From CAZBBC01 sp964489835 (GTDB lineage: Bacteria; Calditrichota; Calditrichia; JAJRVZ01), in assembly GCA_964489835.1 (NCBI GenBank), contig CAZBBC010000005.1, forward strand, positions 1 through 64,000: DNA of 64,000 bases, read 5' to 3'. The notes below the pieces were generated by a model. The model worked only from the letters and a program-made list of their open reading frames with translations. It made no database searches and was not told the origin of the DNA. A program made the translations under genes and the position numbers. The stretch's first letter is position 1; every line of letters begins with the position of its first letter. Positions 43,932-53,767 of this stretch are shown here, piece after piece.

Positions 43932-44882
43932 TCAATAGTTACCTTCGTTTCGCCATATATTAAGCATCAATTCATATCGTGACAGACGCATGCCCGTGTA
44001 AATACAATTACTGGTAGAGAAAATGTATCCCCCTCCCGGCATTCCCTGACTGAGTGAATAGCGCGCCGATTCGATGACTTCCTGGTCGGTTCCGGTATCC
44101 AGTGCGCCGCAATTAACATTACCGATCAGACAGACCCGGTTTCCATACAAACGTTTCACTTCAGCCATATCAATTCCGGCCTGGGGATCTAGGGAGTGCA
44201 ATGCATGCGGCCCGGCTTCAACTAACTGGTCGATGATGGGCATGATGTTTCCGTCGGTATGTTTTATGGTATAAAAACCCATATCACGGTAGCCCTGGAT
44301 TAGTTGGGTAAGGTAGGGTGTTGTAAATTCGGCAAACTGATCCGGGCTCAGAAAAGGTCCGTTATTAAAGCAGTAATCCATACATAAGGCGAAACCATCT
44401 AATCCCCCATGTTTTTGATAAAGTTCCGCCTGCCTCAGAGCTGTTTCCACCATGGCCCTGGCTTCTGCTTTAACTTTATCGGGCTCTTCTGCCAGACGGC
44501 AAGAAAATGACATCATATCTTTCCCTTCCGGTATGCCGATCGTCGCATCTCCATGCCGCATTAAAAAATATTGGTCACCGGTTCGCTCACGAATCAGATC
44601 AATCTGCCGGATCGTCTCTTCTACAGAATCAGGATTTAGATGCAGAAAAATGGCGCTGTGTTCAAATTTTCGGGCAGTCGCGATATAGAGATCTGCCATA
44701 TCAACGCGGTGCAGTTCCCGTTCTTTTTCTTCCATTTGAAGCCATTGATCATACAACCGGTGGTTGGGATGTACTTTCCCGAAAGCTTCCATGGTTAAAA
44801 AGAAAACTAATTCAAAATGTGGGACTCTTCCCTTAAGTGGTTGAAGTTCCAGCGCCGCAATGAAACGTTCTCTTGGATTCAT
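43932..44882 (-). CDS. URO-D superfamily protein, second copy
   Basis: 316 residues of the URO-D fold. A K-H-T-D-G-N motif (~199-204) replaces the H-x-C-G of the 38783 gene, so the Zn-binding Cys is absent and catalysis may differ. It opens P-R-E-R-F-I-A-A-L-E-L-Q and ends Y-E-L-M-L-N. Same strand as the sialidase-like and Gfo/Idh/MocA cluster, so likely the same process. Confidence 0.82.
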   Translation of the reverse strand: MNPRERFIAALELQPLKGRVPHFELVFFLTMEAFGKVHPNHRLYDQWLQMEEKERELHRVDMADLYIATARKFEHSAIFLHLNPDSVEETIRQIDLIRERTGDQYFLMRHGDATIGIPEGKDMMSFSCRLAEEPDKVKAEARAMVETALRQAELYQKHGGLDGFALCMDYCFNNGPFLSPDQFAEFTTPYLTQLIQGYRDMGFYTIKHTDGNIMPIIDQLVEAGPHALHSLDPQAGIDMAEVKRLYGNRVCLIGNVNCGALDTGTDQEVIESARYSLSQGMPGGGYIFSTSNCIYTGMRLSRYELMLNIWRNEGNY

Positions 44883-45469
44883 CTTATTCTTCTCTTAGTA
44901 ATTCGAAATCATTGTTTTTTAATATCATAGCACAGCCCAAGGCTGCAAATAAAGAACAAATAATCCGTGGATAAAAGTTTTTGACTGTAAAACAATAATG
45001 GTACAATATAATTTAAAAATAGCAGTTTTAAAATAGTATCATATGTTACGGTATCTGTTTATTTTTTGACAGGATAATCCCGACTGGGTCGGGATCCAAA
45101 AAACGGACAGGATTTACAGGATGATAAAAACAATGAATCATCAGTTATCAAAAAATATCAAGTTTCACCCGTTTATTGCTATTTATATCATGAATGTCTG
45201 GTTAAAAAAATCGATTCAATAGATGTAACCGGATACTCCTGATGTTATATATTAATCTTTGTAGTGCATAACAGTCTCTGGAATGAGCTACTCGGTTGAT
45301 TGAATTTGAATTTAATTGAAATCGAAGGGTTGATTAACTAATTTGAAGAAAATAAATTAGTGCATCAGTGATTTTTTTAATAGATACTCACATAAATTTA
45401 AGCGAGTAAAATACCAGTGGAAAAATTGGTGCTTAAGAATAATCGAACATCAAAAAAATTGGAGTTTTA
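44883..45469. other. Non-coding gap upstream of the APC permease
   Basis: 587 bp without a supported gene. It holds a perfect hairpin ATCCCGAC / GTCGGGAT at 45077-45095 (3-nt loop) flanked by GACAGGAT repeats (also found near 57390 and 57510), and should contain the start of the divergent URO-D and permease transcripts. No clear promoter assigned. Confidence 0.55.
45077..45095. repeat. GC-rich hairpin repeat
   Basis: 8-bp perfect inverted arms ATCCCGAC/GTCGGGAT with TGG loop; the core resembles the TCCCGAC hairpin at 26630. Not followed by a T-run, so not a terminator. Confidence 0.55.
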
Positions 45470-47557
45470 ATGGCCATCTTAAGCAAAGAAAAACAGCTTA
45501 AGAAAGAGCTGTCGTTATTCAACATTTATACCATTGCCACTGGAGCCACCATTGCCTCTGGTTTCTTTCTGTTACCGGGTTTGGCCTATGCCCAGGCTGG
45601 TCCAGCCATGGTGCTTAGCTATCTGATAGCGGCAATCCCGGTTATTCCGGCCTTGTTCAGCACATCTGAACTTTCGACAGCAATGCCGCGTGCCGGCGGC
45701 ATTTATTTTTTCCTGGACCGCAGTATGGGGCCGCTAATGGGCACCATTGGTGGTATAGGAACCTGGCTGGCTCTGATACTGAAAACAGCTTTTGCATTGG
45801 TGGGTATTGGTGCCTATATGCGTTTGTTCTTACCTCAAATTCCAATGTTACCACTGGCTGCTTTTTTCGCCATTCTTTTTGGTATCGTCAATCTTTTAGG
45901 TGTAAAAAAAGCCGGTATCTTTCAGGGTATATTTGTTATAGGCCTGTTGCTGCTTCTGGGCCTATTTTCAGGAATCGGTTTAACATATTTGAATTTCCAG
46001 AATTTCAATGGTTTTTTTGACAAGGGATTCAATTCAATATTTGCTACCGCCGGTCTTGTTTATGTCAGTTATATCGGGCTTTCTAAGATCGCCAGTGTTT
46101 CTGAAGAAGTTAAAAATCCGGATAAAACGATACCCTTGGCAATGTTTCTGGCACTGGGCACGGCGATTTTGGTATATACTATTGGTACTTTGGTTATGAT
46201 CGAAGTGATACCGGCCGAAAAATTAACCAACGATCTGACACCGGTAGCCTCCGCGGCCGAAATTATGATAGGAGAGTGGGGCGCGATCTTGATGACCACC
46301 GCTGCAATCTTGGCTTTTTTATCAGTAGCAAATGCAGGAATTCTCAGTTGTTCACGCTATCCGCTGGCGATGAGCCGTGACCATCTAATGCCCCGTTTTT
46401 TGCGCTCTTTCAGTAAACAAAAAACGCCAAAATACGCTATCCTGATCACCGTAATATTTATTTTACTGATGCTCTTACTCCTTGATCCCGCAAAGATTGC
46501 TAAACTGGCCGGTGCCTTCCAGTTACTTCTTTTTGCACTGCTTTCACTTGCTGTTATTGTCATGAGGGAAAGCCGATTAGATTCTTATGATCCCGGATTC
46601 CGTTCCCCCTTATATCCATGGATGCAAATTTTTGGGATGATTGCTCCCTGTTGGCTGATCATTGAAATGGGCTGGTTTCCGTCTATTTTTGCACTGGCAT
46701 TGGTTGGATTGGGCACATTTTGGTATTTTTATTATGGAAAGAAAAGGGTCGTCAGGGACGGTGCCATTTACCATATTTTTGCCCGTCTTGGTCAGCGACA
46801 GTTCGAAGGTCTTGATATTGAATTGAGAAGCATTTTAAAAGAAAAGGGTTTGCGTGATAAGGATCCGTTTGATGCTGTCGTTGCCAGTTCTGTATTTATT
46901 GATATTAATGAAAAAACTTCTTTTGAAGAAATCGTAAAAAAGGCCTCCTCAAGTTTATCAAAAAAATTTCACTGCGATGCCAAACTATTAGAAAGATCAT
47001 TTATGGAGGGTACCCAAGTAGGGGCAACTCCGGTTTCACACGGTACCGCACTCCCGCACCTTCGTATTCAGGGAATGCCGCATTCTGAAATGATCATGGT
47101 TCGCACACAGATCGGCATCACGGTTGATTTTGATACAAATCTTTTAGGGGAGCAGGATGCGGATAATCCCATATATGCATTATTCTTTTTAGCCAGCCCG
47201 GAAGATAATCCGGGGCAGCATTTACGTATCCTGGCCCAGATTGCCAGCCATGTGGATAATGAAAATTTTATTAATCAATGGCTTGATGCCAATAATGAAC
47301 AGGAATTAAAAGAGCTGCTTCTGCGGGAGGACCGGTATATCTCTTTGCAGCTGACAGCTGGTACAACAACCGAAACACTGATTAACTGTGAGATTCGAAA
47401 CATTGAGCTGCCTGTGGGAAGTCTGATTGCGATCATTCACAGAAGGGGAGAAATGATAATTCCGAGAGGACAAACGGTTCTGCATGAGCATGACCGTTTA
47501 ACCATTATCGGTTATCCCAAGGGTATTCAGGAATTGTACGATAAGTATTTAACCTGA
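45470..47557 (+). CDS. APC-family permease fused to PTS EIIA and RCK_C domains
   Basis: 695 residues. Residues 1-430: 12-TM amino acid/polyamine/organocation permease with the early G-A-T-I-A-S-G-F-F-L-L-P-G-L motif. Residues ~455-605: a type-2 PTS EIIA domain whose phospho-His lies in S-H-G-T-A-L-P-H-L-R-I (His near 529 of the chain). Residues ~620-695: an RCK_C/TrkA-C-like domain (R-N-I-E-L-P-V-G-S-L-I-A, R-G-x-x-x-I-P-R-G). The last two are regulatory, so transport may be gated by phosphorylation and by a small ligand. The ATG at 45470 has GGAG 5 nt upstream. Substrate unknown. Confidence 0.88.
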   Translation: MAILSKEKQLKKELSLFNIYTIATGATIASGFFLLPGLAYAQAGPAMVLSYLIAAIPVIPALFSTSELSTAMPRAGGIYFFLDRSMGPLMGTIGGIGTWLALILKTAFALVGIGAYMRLFLPQIPMLPLAAFFAILFGIVNLLGVKKAGIFQGIFVIGLLLLLGLFSGIGLTYLNFQNFNGFFDKGFNSIFATAGLVYVSYIGLSKIASVSEEVKNPDKTIPLAMFLALGTAILVYTIGTLVMIEVIPAEKLTNDLTPVASAAEIMIGEWGAILMTTAAILAFLSVANAGILSCSRYPLAMSRDHLMPRFLRSFSKQKTPKYAILITVIFILLMLLLLDPAKIAKLAGAFQLLLFALLSLAVIVMRESRLDSYDPGFRSPLYPWMQIFGMIAPCWLIIEMGWFPSIFALALVGLGTFWYFYYGKKRVVRDGAIYHIFARLGQRQFEGLDIELRSILKEKGLRDKDPFDAVVASSVFIDINEKTSFEEIVKKASSSLSKKFHCDAKLLERSFMEGTQVGATPVSHGTALPHLRIQGMPHSEMIMVRTQIGITVDFDTNLLGEQDADNPIYALFFLASPEDNPGQHLRILAQIASHVDNENFINQWLDANNEQELKELLLREDRYISLQLTAGTTTETLINCEIRNIELPVGSLIAIIHRRGEMIIPRGQTVLHEHDRLTIIGYPKGIQELYDKYLT

Positions 47558-47660
47558 CCTATTCATACCGCAGCGTATTGCTGCAATCCAAAAAAGAAGT
47601 CCACGGATTATCCGTCGAAGCCGGATCAGGCGCAGACTGACACGAATTAACACGGATTAA
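47553..47660 (-). repeat. ~110-bp dispersed repeat, copy 2 (reverse)
   Basis: Reverse complement of 40027-40140 with ~10 mismatches. It begins at the permease stop codon and occupies the gap to the TerC gene together with the TTTGCTA element. Confidence 0.85.
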
Positions 47661-47725
47661 AACTAAAATAATTATTAATAAATAATAACATCGCTGCGCC
47701 GCTGCGAGAAATGAAGAATTCGAGT

Positions 47726-47773
47726 ACCAAAAATTTTGCTAAAAAACAAAGTTTTTGGAATAATAGCATAGCG
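47726..47773 (+). repeat. TTTGCTA hairpin element, copy 3
   Basis: ATTTTGCTAAAAAACAAAG followed by TTTTTGGAATAATAGCATAG; matches copies at 24627 (+) and 39924 (-). Confidence 0.7.
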
Positions 47774-47821
47774 TAGCGAGATGGGGTGGGGCAGTAATCC
47801 ACGAACTTCACGAAATTTATT

Positions 47822-48568
47822 CTATTTCCCCGGTATATTTCTATGCAGTTTCACCGGAACGACCAGTTTTTTACGCATTCGAATATTGAGCATCTCCACG
47901 CCAACCGAAAAAGCCATCGCAAAATATATATAGCCTTTTGGAACATGCACATCAAAACCTTCGACCATTAGAGTAACACCGACCAAAAGCAAAAATGAAA
48001 GTGCAAGAATCTTGATCGTTGGGTGTGTTTCAACAAATTCTCCTAATGATTTTGCCGCGGATAGCATGACCACAACCGCCAGAACGATAGCGACCGCCAT
48101 TATAGAAACGTGTTCTACCAGACCGATCGCTGTGATCACTGAATCCAGAGAAAAAACAATATCCAGAACGGTAATCTGTATCAATACCATTCCCACACTG
48201 GTTGCAGCAACTTTGGGGTGCCTATTTTCTTTACCTTCTAAACTATGGTGAATCTCATGGGTCGCTTTTGCCAGAAGAAAGAGACCGCCTCCGATCAGAA
48301 TGATATCACGTCCTGAAATTGCCTGGCTAAATACCGAGAACCATGGTTTGGTTAACCCCATCACCCAGGAAATGGAAAACAACAGGGCCAGGCGGGCAAT
48401 CATCGCAAGGCTGAGCCCAATTTTTCTCGCAGACGCCTGTTGATTTCGTGGGAGCCGGCCCACAAGAATTGAGATAAATATAATATTATCGATGCCCAAA
48501 ACAATCTCTAAGGCAATTAATGTACCTAAAGCAATCCATCCCTCGGGGCTTGCTATCCATTCAAACAT
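47822..48568 (-). CDS. TerC-family integral membrane protein
   Basis: 248 residues, seven or eight TM helices, with the acidic signatures E-I-V-L-G-I-D-N (~21-28) and D-I-V-F-S-L-D-S-V (~130-138) in helices 1 and 4. TerC proteins are implicated in metal homeostasis (manganese/calcium export) and tellurite resistance. It stands alone, convergent with the permease gene. Confidence 0.93.
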   Translation of the reverse strand: MFEWIASPEGWIALGTLIALEIVLGIDNIIFISILVGRLPRNQQASARKIGLSLAMIARLALLFSISWVMGLTKPWFSVFSQAISGRDIILIGGGLFLLAKATHEIHHSLEGKENRHPKVAATSVGMVLIQITVLDIVFSLDSVITAIGLVEHVSIMAVAIVLAVVVMLSAAKSLGEFVETHPTIKILALSFLLLVGVTLMVEGFDVHVPKGYIYFAMAFSVGVEMLNIRMRKKLVVPVKLHRNIPGK

Positions 48569-48756
48569 TTAATACTCCGATTTTAAAGGTATAATAATTT
48601 TAATTATGAATTAACACATAATCTTAATAAATTTATTACTCCTATATACAAAATATAATGAAAAATTTTAATGTTAGATAAAATCTGCTATAAGAAATAT
48701 AAAAACTTTCTTTCCTGATTTTCGTAAGAACAGAAAAAATCGAAAACATCTTCAGT

Positions 48757-49836
48757 GTGAAAAAAATTCAACTGGTATTTCATACTTTTAGTATGATATG
48801 GTTATTTTCTGTCCAGGCCATTTCTGCAGAGAATCTAATTCAGGATACCTTGTTTGTATCCTTTTCTGAACAGAATGATATTAGTTTCCTAAATTCCCTT
48901 ATCGATACGGTCATCGATGCCAGAAAACTGGATCCCCACTATCTTGGAAATTATGAGATTAACAAATACTGGATCATACCGGTTGACTTGCTCATTTATA
49001 CCGAACATCCACTTTCTGAAAACTTTAAAAATATTGCCGGTCAACTCAAATCCAAGAGCACAGAAAAATTAAAAATAGTCATTGAAAAATTTTGGTTATC
49101 GAAAATGACAAATAGCCTGATCTATCCTCATTATAGGATAGATGCATCGGTTCAACTATATGATATGAGCAGTCAACTTCAACCAGCAATGAAGGGCCAA
49201 TTGTTATATGAAGTGATATATCGGGAACCTTTATTCAAAGATGACCTGAAGGAGGGATTTGAATCAGTTATACGAATCTGGGAAAATGACTTTGCAGACG
49301 ATCTCGAAAAAGTAACACAGGATAGTTTTTCATCCTCCGATCCAAATATGACAAATTTTCGTAAAGAGTTGAAAGAGATAAAATGGATCAACCTGATGGC
49401 AGGTATTGATTATATTTTTAGTTATCATGAAAGATTTATCGATGGGGAATTATTATTTTCACATCGAGAATCCAGAAGTGTATTATTCCGAAGTGGATAT
49501 GGGCTTCGCTACCGCAGGTCAGAGAAATTTGAATCCATTGAATTTGGCAGTTCAGTGGATTACCTGTTTTATCGATTTAATAATAATTTCCAAATGCAAT
49601 TCAAATCACAGATATTAATCGGAGTAAACCGTTGGAAAGATTATAAAACATACGATCATAAATTCTATGATGCGATCATTCTTGATTTTGCCTTTAATCA
49701 AAAAGTGACTTTTAATCCTCTGGACCGGAATTCTCTGCTGGTTGGATTCGGTTTATCCGAAGATATGTCTTATATATATTCACGGGGATTTAATATCCAG
49801 TTTGGATTTTTAATCTCTTTGGGACTGAAACTATGA
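48757..49836 (+). CDS. Secreted protein of unknown function, paired with TonB receptor
   Basis: 359 residues starting at GTG (48757): signal peptide ~1-23 (Sec), an N-terminal domain with repeated L-I-Y-x-E/D and I-W-E-N-D-F strands, and a C-terminal half of alternating hydrophobic strands ending F-G-F-L-I-S-L-G-L-K-L, which suggests a small outer-membrane beta-barrel. No family recognised. It overlaps the receptor gene by 4 nt (ATGA), so the two are translationally coupled. The ribosome site is weak, GTG context AGTGTG. Confidence 0.65.
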   Translation: MKKIQLVFHTFSMIWLFSVQAISAENLIQDTLFVSFSEQNDISFLNSLIDTVIDARKLDPHYLGNYEINKYWIIPVDLLIYTEHPLSENFKNIAGQLKSKSTEKLKIVIEKFWLSKMTNSLIYPHYRIDASVQLYDMSSQLQPAMKGQLLYEVIYREPLFKDDLKEGFESVIRIWENDFADDLEKVTQDSFSSSDPNMTNFRKELKEIKWINLMAGIDYIFSYHERFIDGELLFSHRESRSVLFRSGYGLRYRRSEKFESIEFGSSVDYLFYRFNNNFQMQFKSQILIGVNRWKDYKTYDHKFYDAIILDFAFNQKVTFNPLDRNSLLVGFGLSEDMSYIYSRGFNIQFGFLISLGLKL

Positions 49837-52205
49837 AAATCTGTTTATACTTAACCTTACTGGTATTTCTACCGGCAGCTTTTCTTATGGCTCAGAGCTA
49901 TACAGTCTCGGGGTATGTGATTGATGGTGAGACAGGAGAAACGCTCATCGGGGTGAATGTTGTTGCTCCGGGAGAAAAAAAAGGGGCAGCTTCAGATAAT
50001 AATGGATATTTCTGGATATCAGATCTCTTACCGGGTAACTATTCTCTGGAATTTTCATATATCGGATATGCGACTAAGAAAGTTGAGATTGTTGTTCAAA
50101 ATCAGAGTATGATTTTGGACGAAATCGCCCTGGTACCGGAAGAACTTCTACTTGATGAAATCACCGTAACAGCCCAGAACTCAGAATTGGTTGATCCGGA
50201 AATTGAAACAAGCCCGATTCAGATCACACAGGATGCTATTAGGAATATTCCGGCTGTGAATAAAGATCTGTTTAAATCGTTAAAATATTTTCCCGGTGTG
50301 GAGGGCCTTGATCCATTATCTCAACTTTACGCAGTACGCGGGAGCGATTCTGGTGAAAATCTGGTTCTGCTGGATGGAATTACAATTTATAATCCCTATC
50401 ATTTTGTTACCGGCACTAGTCTTTTTAATGTGTATGCCCTGAAGAAAGCGGAAATGCTGGTGGGAGGTTTCGGTGCTGAATATGGCGGGCGGAATTCTTC
50501 CGTTCTCTATATTACATCACGTGAAGGAAATAGTAAAAGTCTGCATGGGGAGATTGAACCAACTACTACAATGACTAAAGCGGCTTTTGATTTTCCAATC
50601 GGGGAAAAACTCACCATGATGGTCTCCGGCCGATATTATTATAATTTAATCGCCCGTTTTCTGATGTCTACACCCAATTATTTTTATGATACGAATATCT
50701 CTTTAAATTGGAAAATTAATGCCTATAACCGGGTGAATTTACGGTATTTTCAATCGAGAGATTATATGGATTATAGCTTTTCCCGTTTGTCACATTATTT
50801 CAAGGCGATGCTTGATAATGAAGAGAGAGAGATTTTCGATAATTATGACATAATCTTCAATACAATTTGGAATAATCACGCCCTATCATTCTCACTTAAA
50901 TCAATTATCAGTCCGGCAGTTTATCTGGAGACACAATTATCGGGATCATTTTTTTCTGCGGAAAATCGCACGGCATTTGAATTTCAATACACCGATGACG
51001 AGGATAATAAAACCGTTGAGTTAAGGTATGATACAGATATTCAGAACAAAATCAGTGATCTGGGTGCAAATATTATATTAAATGTCAATTTGTATTCTGC
51101 CAATGCAATCAAACTCGGATTGAAATATAATCAATATCGATTTAACAATGATATACGGATTAATTCTCTGGAGGAGGGTCTGGTAACCCGCAAACCAGAT
51201 TTAATTTCCACTTTTGTTGAAGATAAAATTACACTTGGAAACTTTTCCATCCGCCCCGGTATACGTTTTTCAAAGTTTGGATATGCGGATCAGTGGTATC
51301 AGGAACCTCGCCTAAATGCGGTTGTAAAATTTAGGGATGATTATAAACTAAAATTTGCCTGGGGACAGTATTATCAGTACATCATTAGTATTAATTCTCA
51401 GGAATACGAATTAAGTCAGTTTTTAGATTACTATTACCCTTTAAGATTAAAAAGTCCAGGCGCATCCACCCATTATATTTTTGGTATGGAGAAAGCACTC
51501 TTAGAAGTGTTATATGTATCTGTGAATTGCTATTATAAGAATCTATCCCGTGTTTATACCTTCGATTATAACGCCAGTGAGCTCGACATATTTCATTTTT
51601 CGGACAAGCTAAAGGAAGGATCCGGAAAATCTTATGGGATCGAGCTGTTTGTAAGAGGCAGATGGAACAATTTGTCCGGCTGGTTGAGCTATGGTCTAAG
51701 CCGGTCCACCCGATCCTATCCGCATATTATGAAGGGAAAAGATTTTCTGTTTGATTATAACAGAACGCATTCTTTGAAAGCTTTTGGACATTACCAGGTC
51801 AATCCGTCTCTTTCGTTTAGTGCTACATGTTGTCTCCTGTCCGGCGTACCCAGGACCTTAGAATCCGGGATAAAATCTTATTTTTATTATGATCCTCAGA
51901 GTAATCAATACTCCTACTATTTCACCTATATTAATAATGTTAAGAATAATGGGAGAATGCCCTGTATATTAGATCTGGATCTGGGGATGAAGAAACATCT
52001 TCGTACCGGTTTCGGGGCAGAGTTAGCTGATTTTTTAGGTGCCAGCGAATCATATGTTAATATTGCTCTGGAAAATATTCTTTTCTTTTTGCATAGAAAT
52101 GTCATTTATTATTTCCCAATCGAGATCGATAACTCGGTTGAGCTTTATGGATTAGGAACCAATTATTTCCCGATGATTAGTGCCGGATATACGGTTAAAT
52201 TTTAA
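49833..52205 (+). CDS. TonB-dependent receptor with carboxypeptidase-regulatory N-domain
   Basis: 790 residues: signal peptide 1-20, CarboxypepD_reg-like domain ~23-95 (G-Y-V-I-D-G-E-T-G-E-T-L-I-G-V-N-V), plug domain ~125-235 with V-R-G-S-D-S-G-E-N-L-V-L-L-D-G-I-T-I-Y-N-P, then a beta-barrel to the C-terminal V-K-F ending with Phe790. It imports a ligand such as a glycan fragment or metal chelate with TonB energy. A SusD homologue is not present; the downstream DUF4249-like lipoprotein may replace it. Confidence 0.93.
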   Translation: MKICLYLTLLVFLPAAFLMAQSYTVSGYVIDGETGETLIGVNVVAPGEKKGAASDNNGYFWISDLLPGNYSLEFSYIGYATKKVEIVVQNQSMILDEIALVPEELLLDEITVTAQNSELVDPEIETSPIQITQDAIRNIPAVNKDLFKSLKYFPGVEGLDPLSQLYAVRGSDSGENLVLLDGITIYNPYHFVTGTSLFNVYALKKAEMLVGGFGAEYGGRNSSVLYITSREGNSKSLHGEIEPTTTMTKAAFDFPIGEKLTMMVSGRYYYNLIARFLMSTPNYFYDTNISLNWKINAYNRVNLRYFQSRDYMDYSFSRLSHYFKAMLDNEEREIFDNYDIIFNTIWNNHALSFSLKSIISPAVYLETQLSGSFFSAENRTAFEFQYTDDEDNKTVELRYDTDIQNKISDLGANIILNVNLYSANAIKLGLKYNQYRFNNDIRINSLEEGLVTRKPDLISTFVEDKITLGNFSIRPGIRFSKFGYADQWYQEPRLNAVVKFRDDYKLKFAWGQYYQYIISINSQEYELSQFLDYYYPLRLKSPGASTHYIFGMEKALLEVLYVSVNCYYKNLSRVYTFDYNASELDIFHFSDKLKEGSGKSYGIELFVRGRWNNLSGWLSYGLSRSTRSYPHIMKGKDFLFDYNRTHSLKAFGHYQVNPSLSFSATCCLLSGVPRTLESGIKSYFYYDPQSNQYSYYFTYINNVKNNGRMPCILDLDLGMKKHLRTGFGAELADFLGASESYVNIALENILFFLHRNVIYYFPIEIDNSVELYGLGTNYFPMISAGYTVKF

Positions 52206-52349
52206 ATGTATATTTATTATAAGATGGATTTAAAATGAAAAATATTACTTGTAAATAAAAACTCCAGACATAATTGATGAGATTTTACAAAGTAATAAGA
52301 GATATCCAAAATATATCTGAAGTGAAAAATAAAATACAATGACTAAAAG

Positions 52350-53162
52350 ATGAATAAATTAAACAGTAAATATTTCATTATTGTACCTTTTGTAACATTC
52401 CTAATGATTGCTTGCGATTTGCCGTGGAATCCCGGACCACAGCCCACTTACTTTGATACTCATGACTTTCAACCCGGTCTAAATGTATTGGGTATCATTC
52501 GACCAGGCACAACCAAGGGTCTACCCCAATCTTTTGTTCATCTGGAAAAATCTCATGCCTATCTTGATTTCCCGGATTCGCTGGAGGTCAAAGATGCCAA
52601 AGTTCAATTATATCTTTATCATGAAAGTACGATCATCGATAGTACTTTATTAATATATACGGACTTTGGAGGATTATTTTTAAAACATGAATATCGCCAT
52701 TGGCAATTGGAATCGGCAAATTCCACACTTGGCGGACAAACTTATGGTATTTCCTGCAAGAAATCAGGGTATCCGGCATTGACCGCGATTACAACCGTTC
52801 CCCTGGTCCCAGTCATCCAAAACGATAGCATATCTATTAATGCCGGCCAATGTGAATTTACCCTCCTGAGAGATACCAGAGTTGGTGCCTATGATATATA
52901 TTTAATTTTTGGAAAAAAACAGTATTATAAGCGGTTGCTTCCATCTGGGGTCGGAAACACTGCGGTGAAGATTTATTTGGAAAACGATTCTGTCAAGGAA
53001 GGAAAATTGGTTATTTATGCCTATGATCTAAAATTATCAGAGTATATCACATATAATATTGTTATTAAACCACAGACCTATCAATCAAACTACAGTACAG
53101 TTAATAACGGTTATGGTTGTTTTGGCTCATTGAATCTTCTTGAAAAAACACTGACATTTTAA
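52350..53162 (+). CDS. DUF4249-like outer-membrane lipoprotein
   Basis: 270 residues: lipobox I-A-C (Cys22), then F-Q-P-G-L-N-V-L-G-I-I-R-P-G and V-K-D-A-K-V-Q-L-Y-L-Y, the pattern of DUF4249 proteins found beside TonB-dependent receptors in FCB bacteria. It may form a receptor-associated binding lipoprotein. It is separated from the receptor by 144 bp. The assignment is by motif only. Confidence 0.7.
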   Translation: MNKLNSKYFIIVPFVTFLMIACDLPWNPGPQPTYFDTHDFQPGLNVLGIIRPGTTKGLPQSFVHLEKSHAYLDFPDSLEVKDAKVQLYLYHESTIIDSTLLIYTDFGGLFLKHEYRHWQLESANSTLGGQTYGISCKKSGYPALTAITTVPLVPVIQNDSISINAGQCEFTLLRDTRVGAYDIYLIFGKKQYYKRLLPSGVGNTAVKIYLENDSVKEGKLVIYAYDLKLSEYITYNIVIKPQTYQSNYSTVNNGYGCFGSLNLLEKTLTF

Positions 53163-53767
53163 ATTTAATTATCAGGGTAATGTTAAATAATATCCATAAG
53201 TATTTAATATTTGTTTTTATTGAATATTGAACAAGGATTAACAATTAACGAATTTTGAAGTAAAGTTGATTTAAAAATTTTTTGCTCATTTTTCCTGGAA
53301 TACCATCGAAGGCTAACAAAGAAAAACCGATTTTTATTGTAATTCGAATTATAATTAATAAATTAAGCATATTCCTTTCATACCTGCCCAGATTTTTACT
53401 GTAACTAAATTATTTAGTAAACTTCCGCTTTCGAGAATGATGACCAGCAGGTGATCGTATTTTTTAATACCCGGCATAAACAATTCTAGTATCAATATAA
53501 ATCTGCCAATTGAATATTTAATTGTAATACTATTTTGTACGCTAACCACGAAAAATATATGGGGAAAATGGTGGGGATAAGAAGAGATTATTAAAGATAA
53601 ATGTCATGGGGCATAATGTGGAAAAATCGTAAAGGAAGAAAATATTTTATATATGGAATTATCTCAGCATAAAATTCTTTTGTCTTTTTTCTTTTGTCTT
53701 GGATTTGTTTGCAGCCTTGATCTGTGTTATGAATAGGTTAGGTTAATTAATTGAGGAGGATTTGGCC
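53163..53767. other. Non-coding gap before the heparinase-like gene
   Basis: 605 bp, no supported gene. A CCACGAAAA fragment lies at ~53545 and a partial dispersed repeat (GCAGC...TATGAATAGGTTAGG, 53706-53750) ends 10 bp before the ribosome site. The rest is A/T-rich, probably the promoter region of the heparinase-like gene. Confidence 0.55.
53706..53750 (+). repeat. Right-end fragment of the ~110-bp repeat
   Basis: TTTGCAGCCTTGATCTGTG and TTATGAATAGGTTAGGTTAA match the right end of 40027-40140 and of 60419-60457 (TGCAGC...TATGAATAG). Confidence 0.6.
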
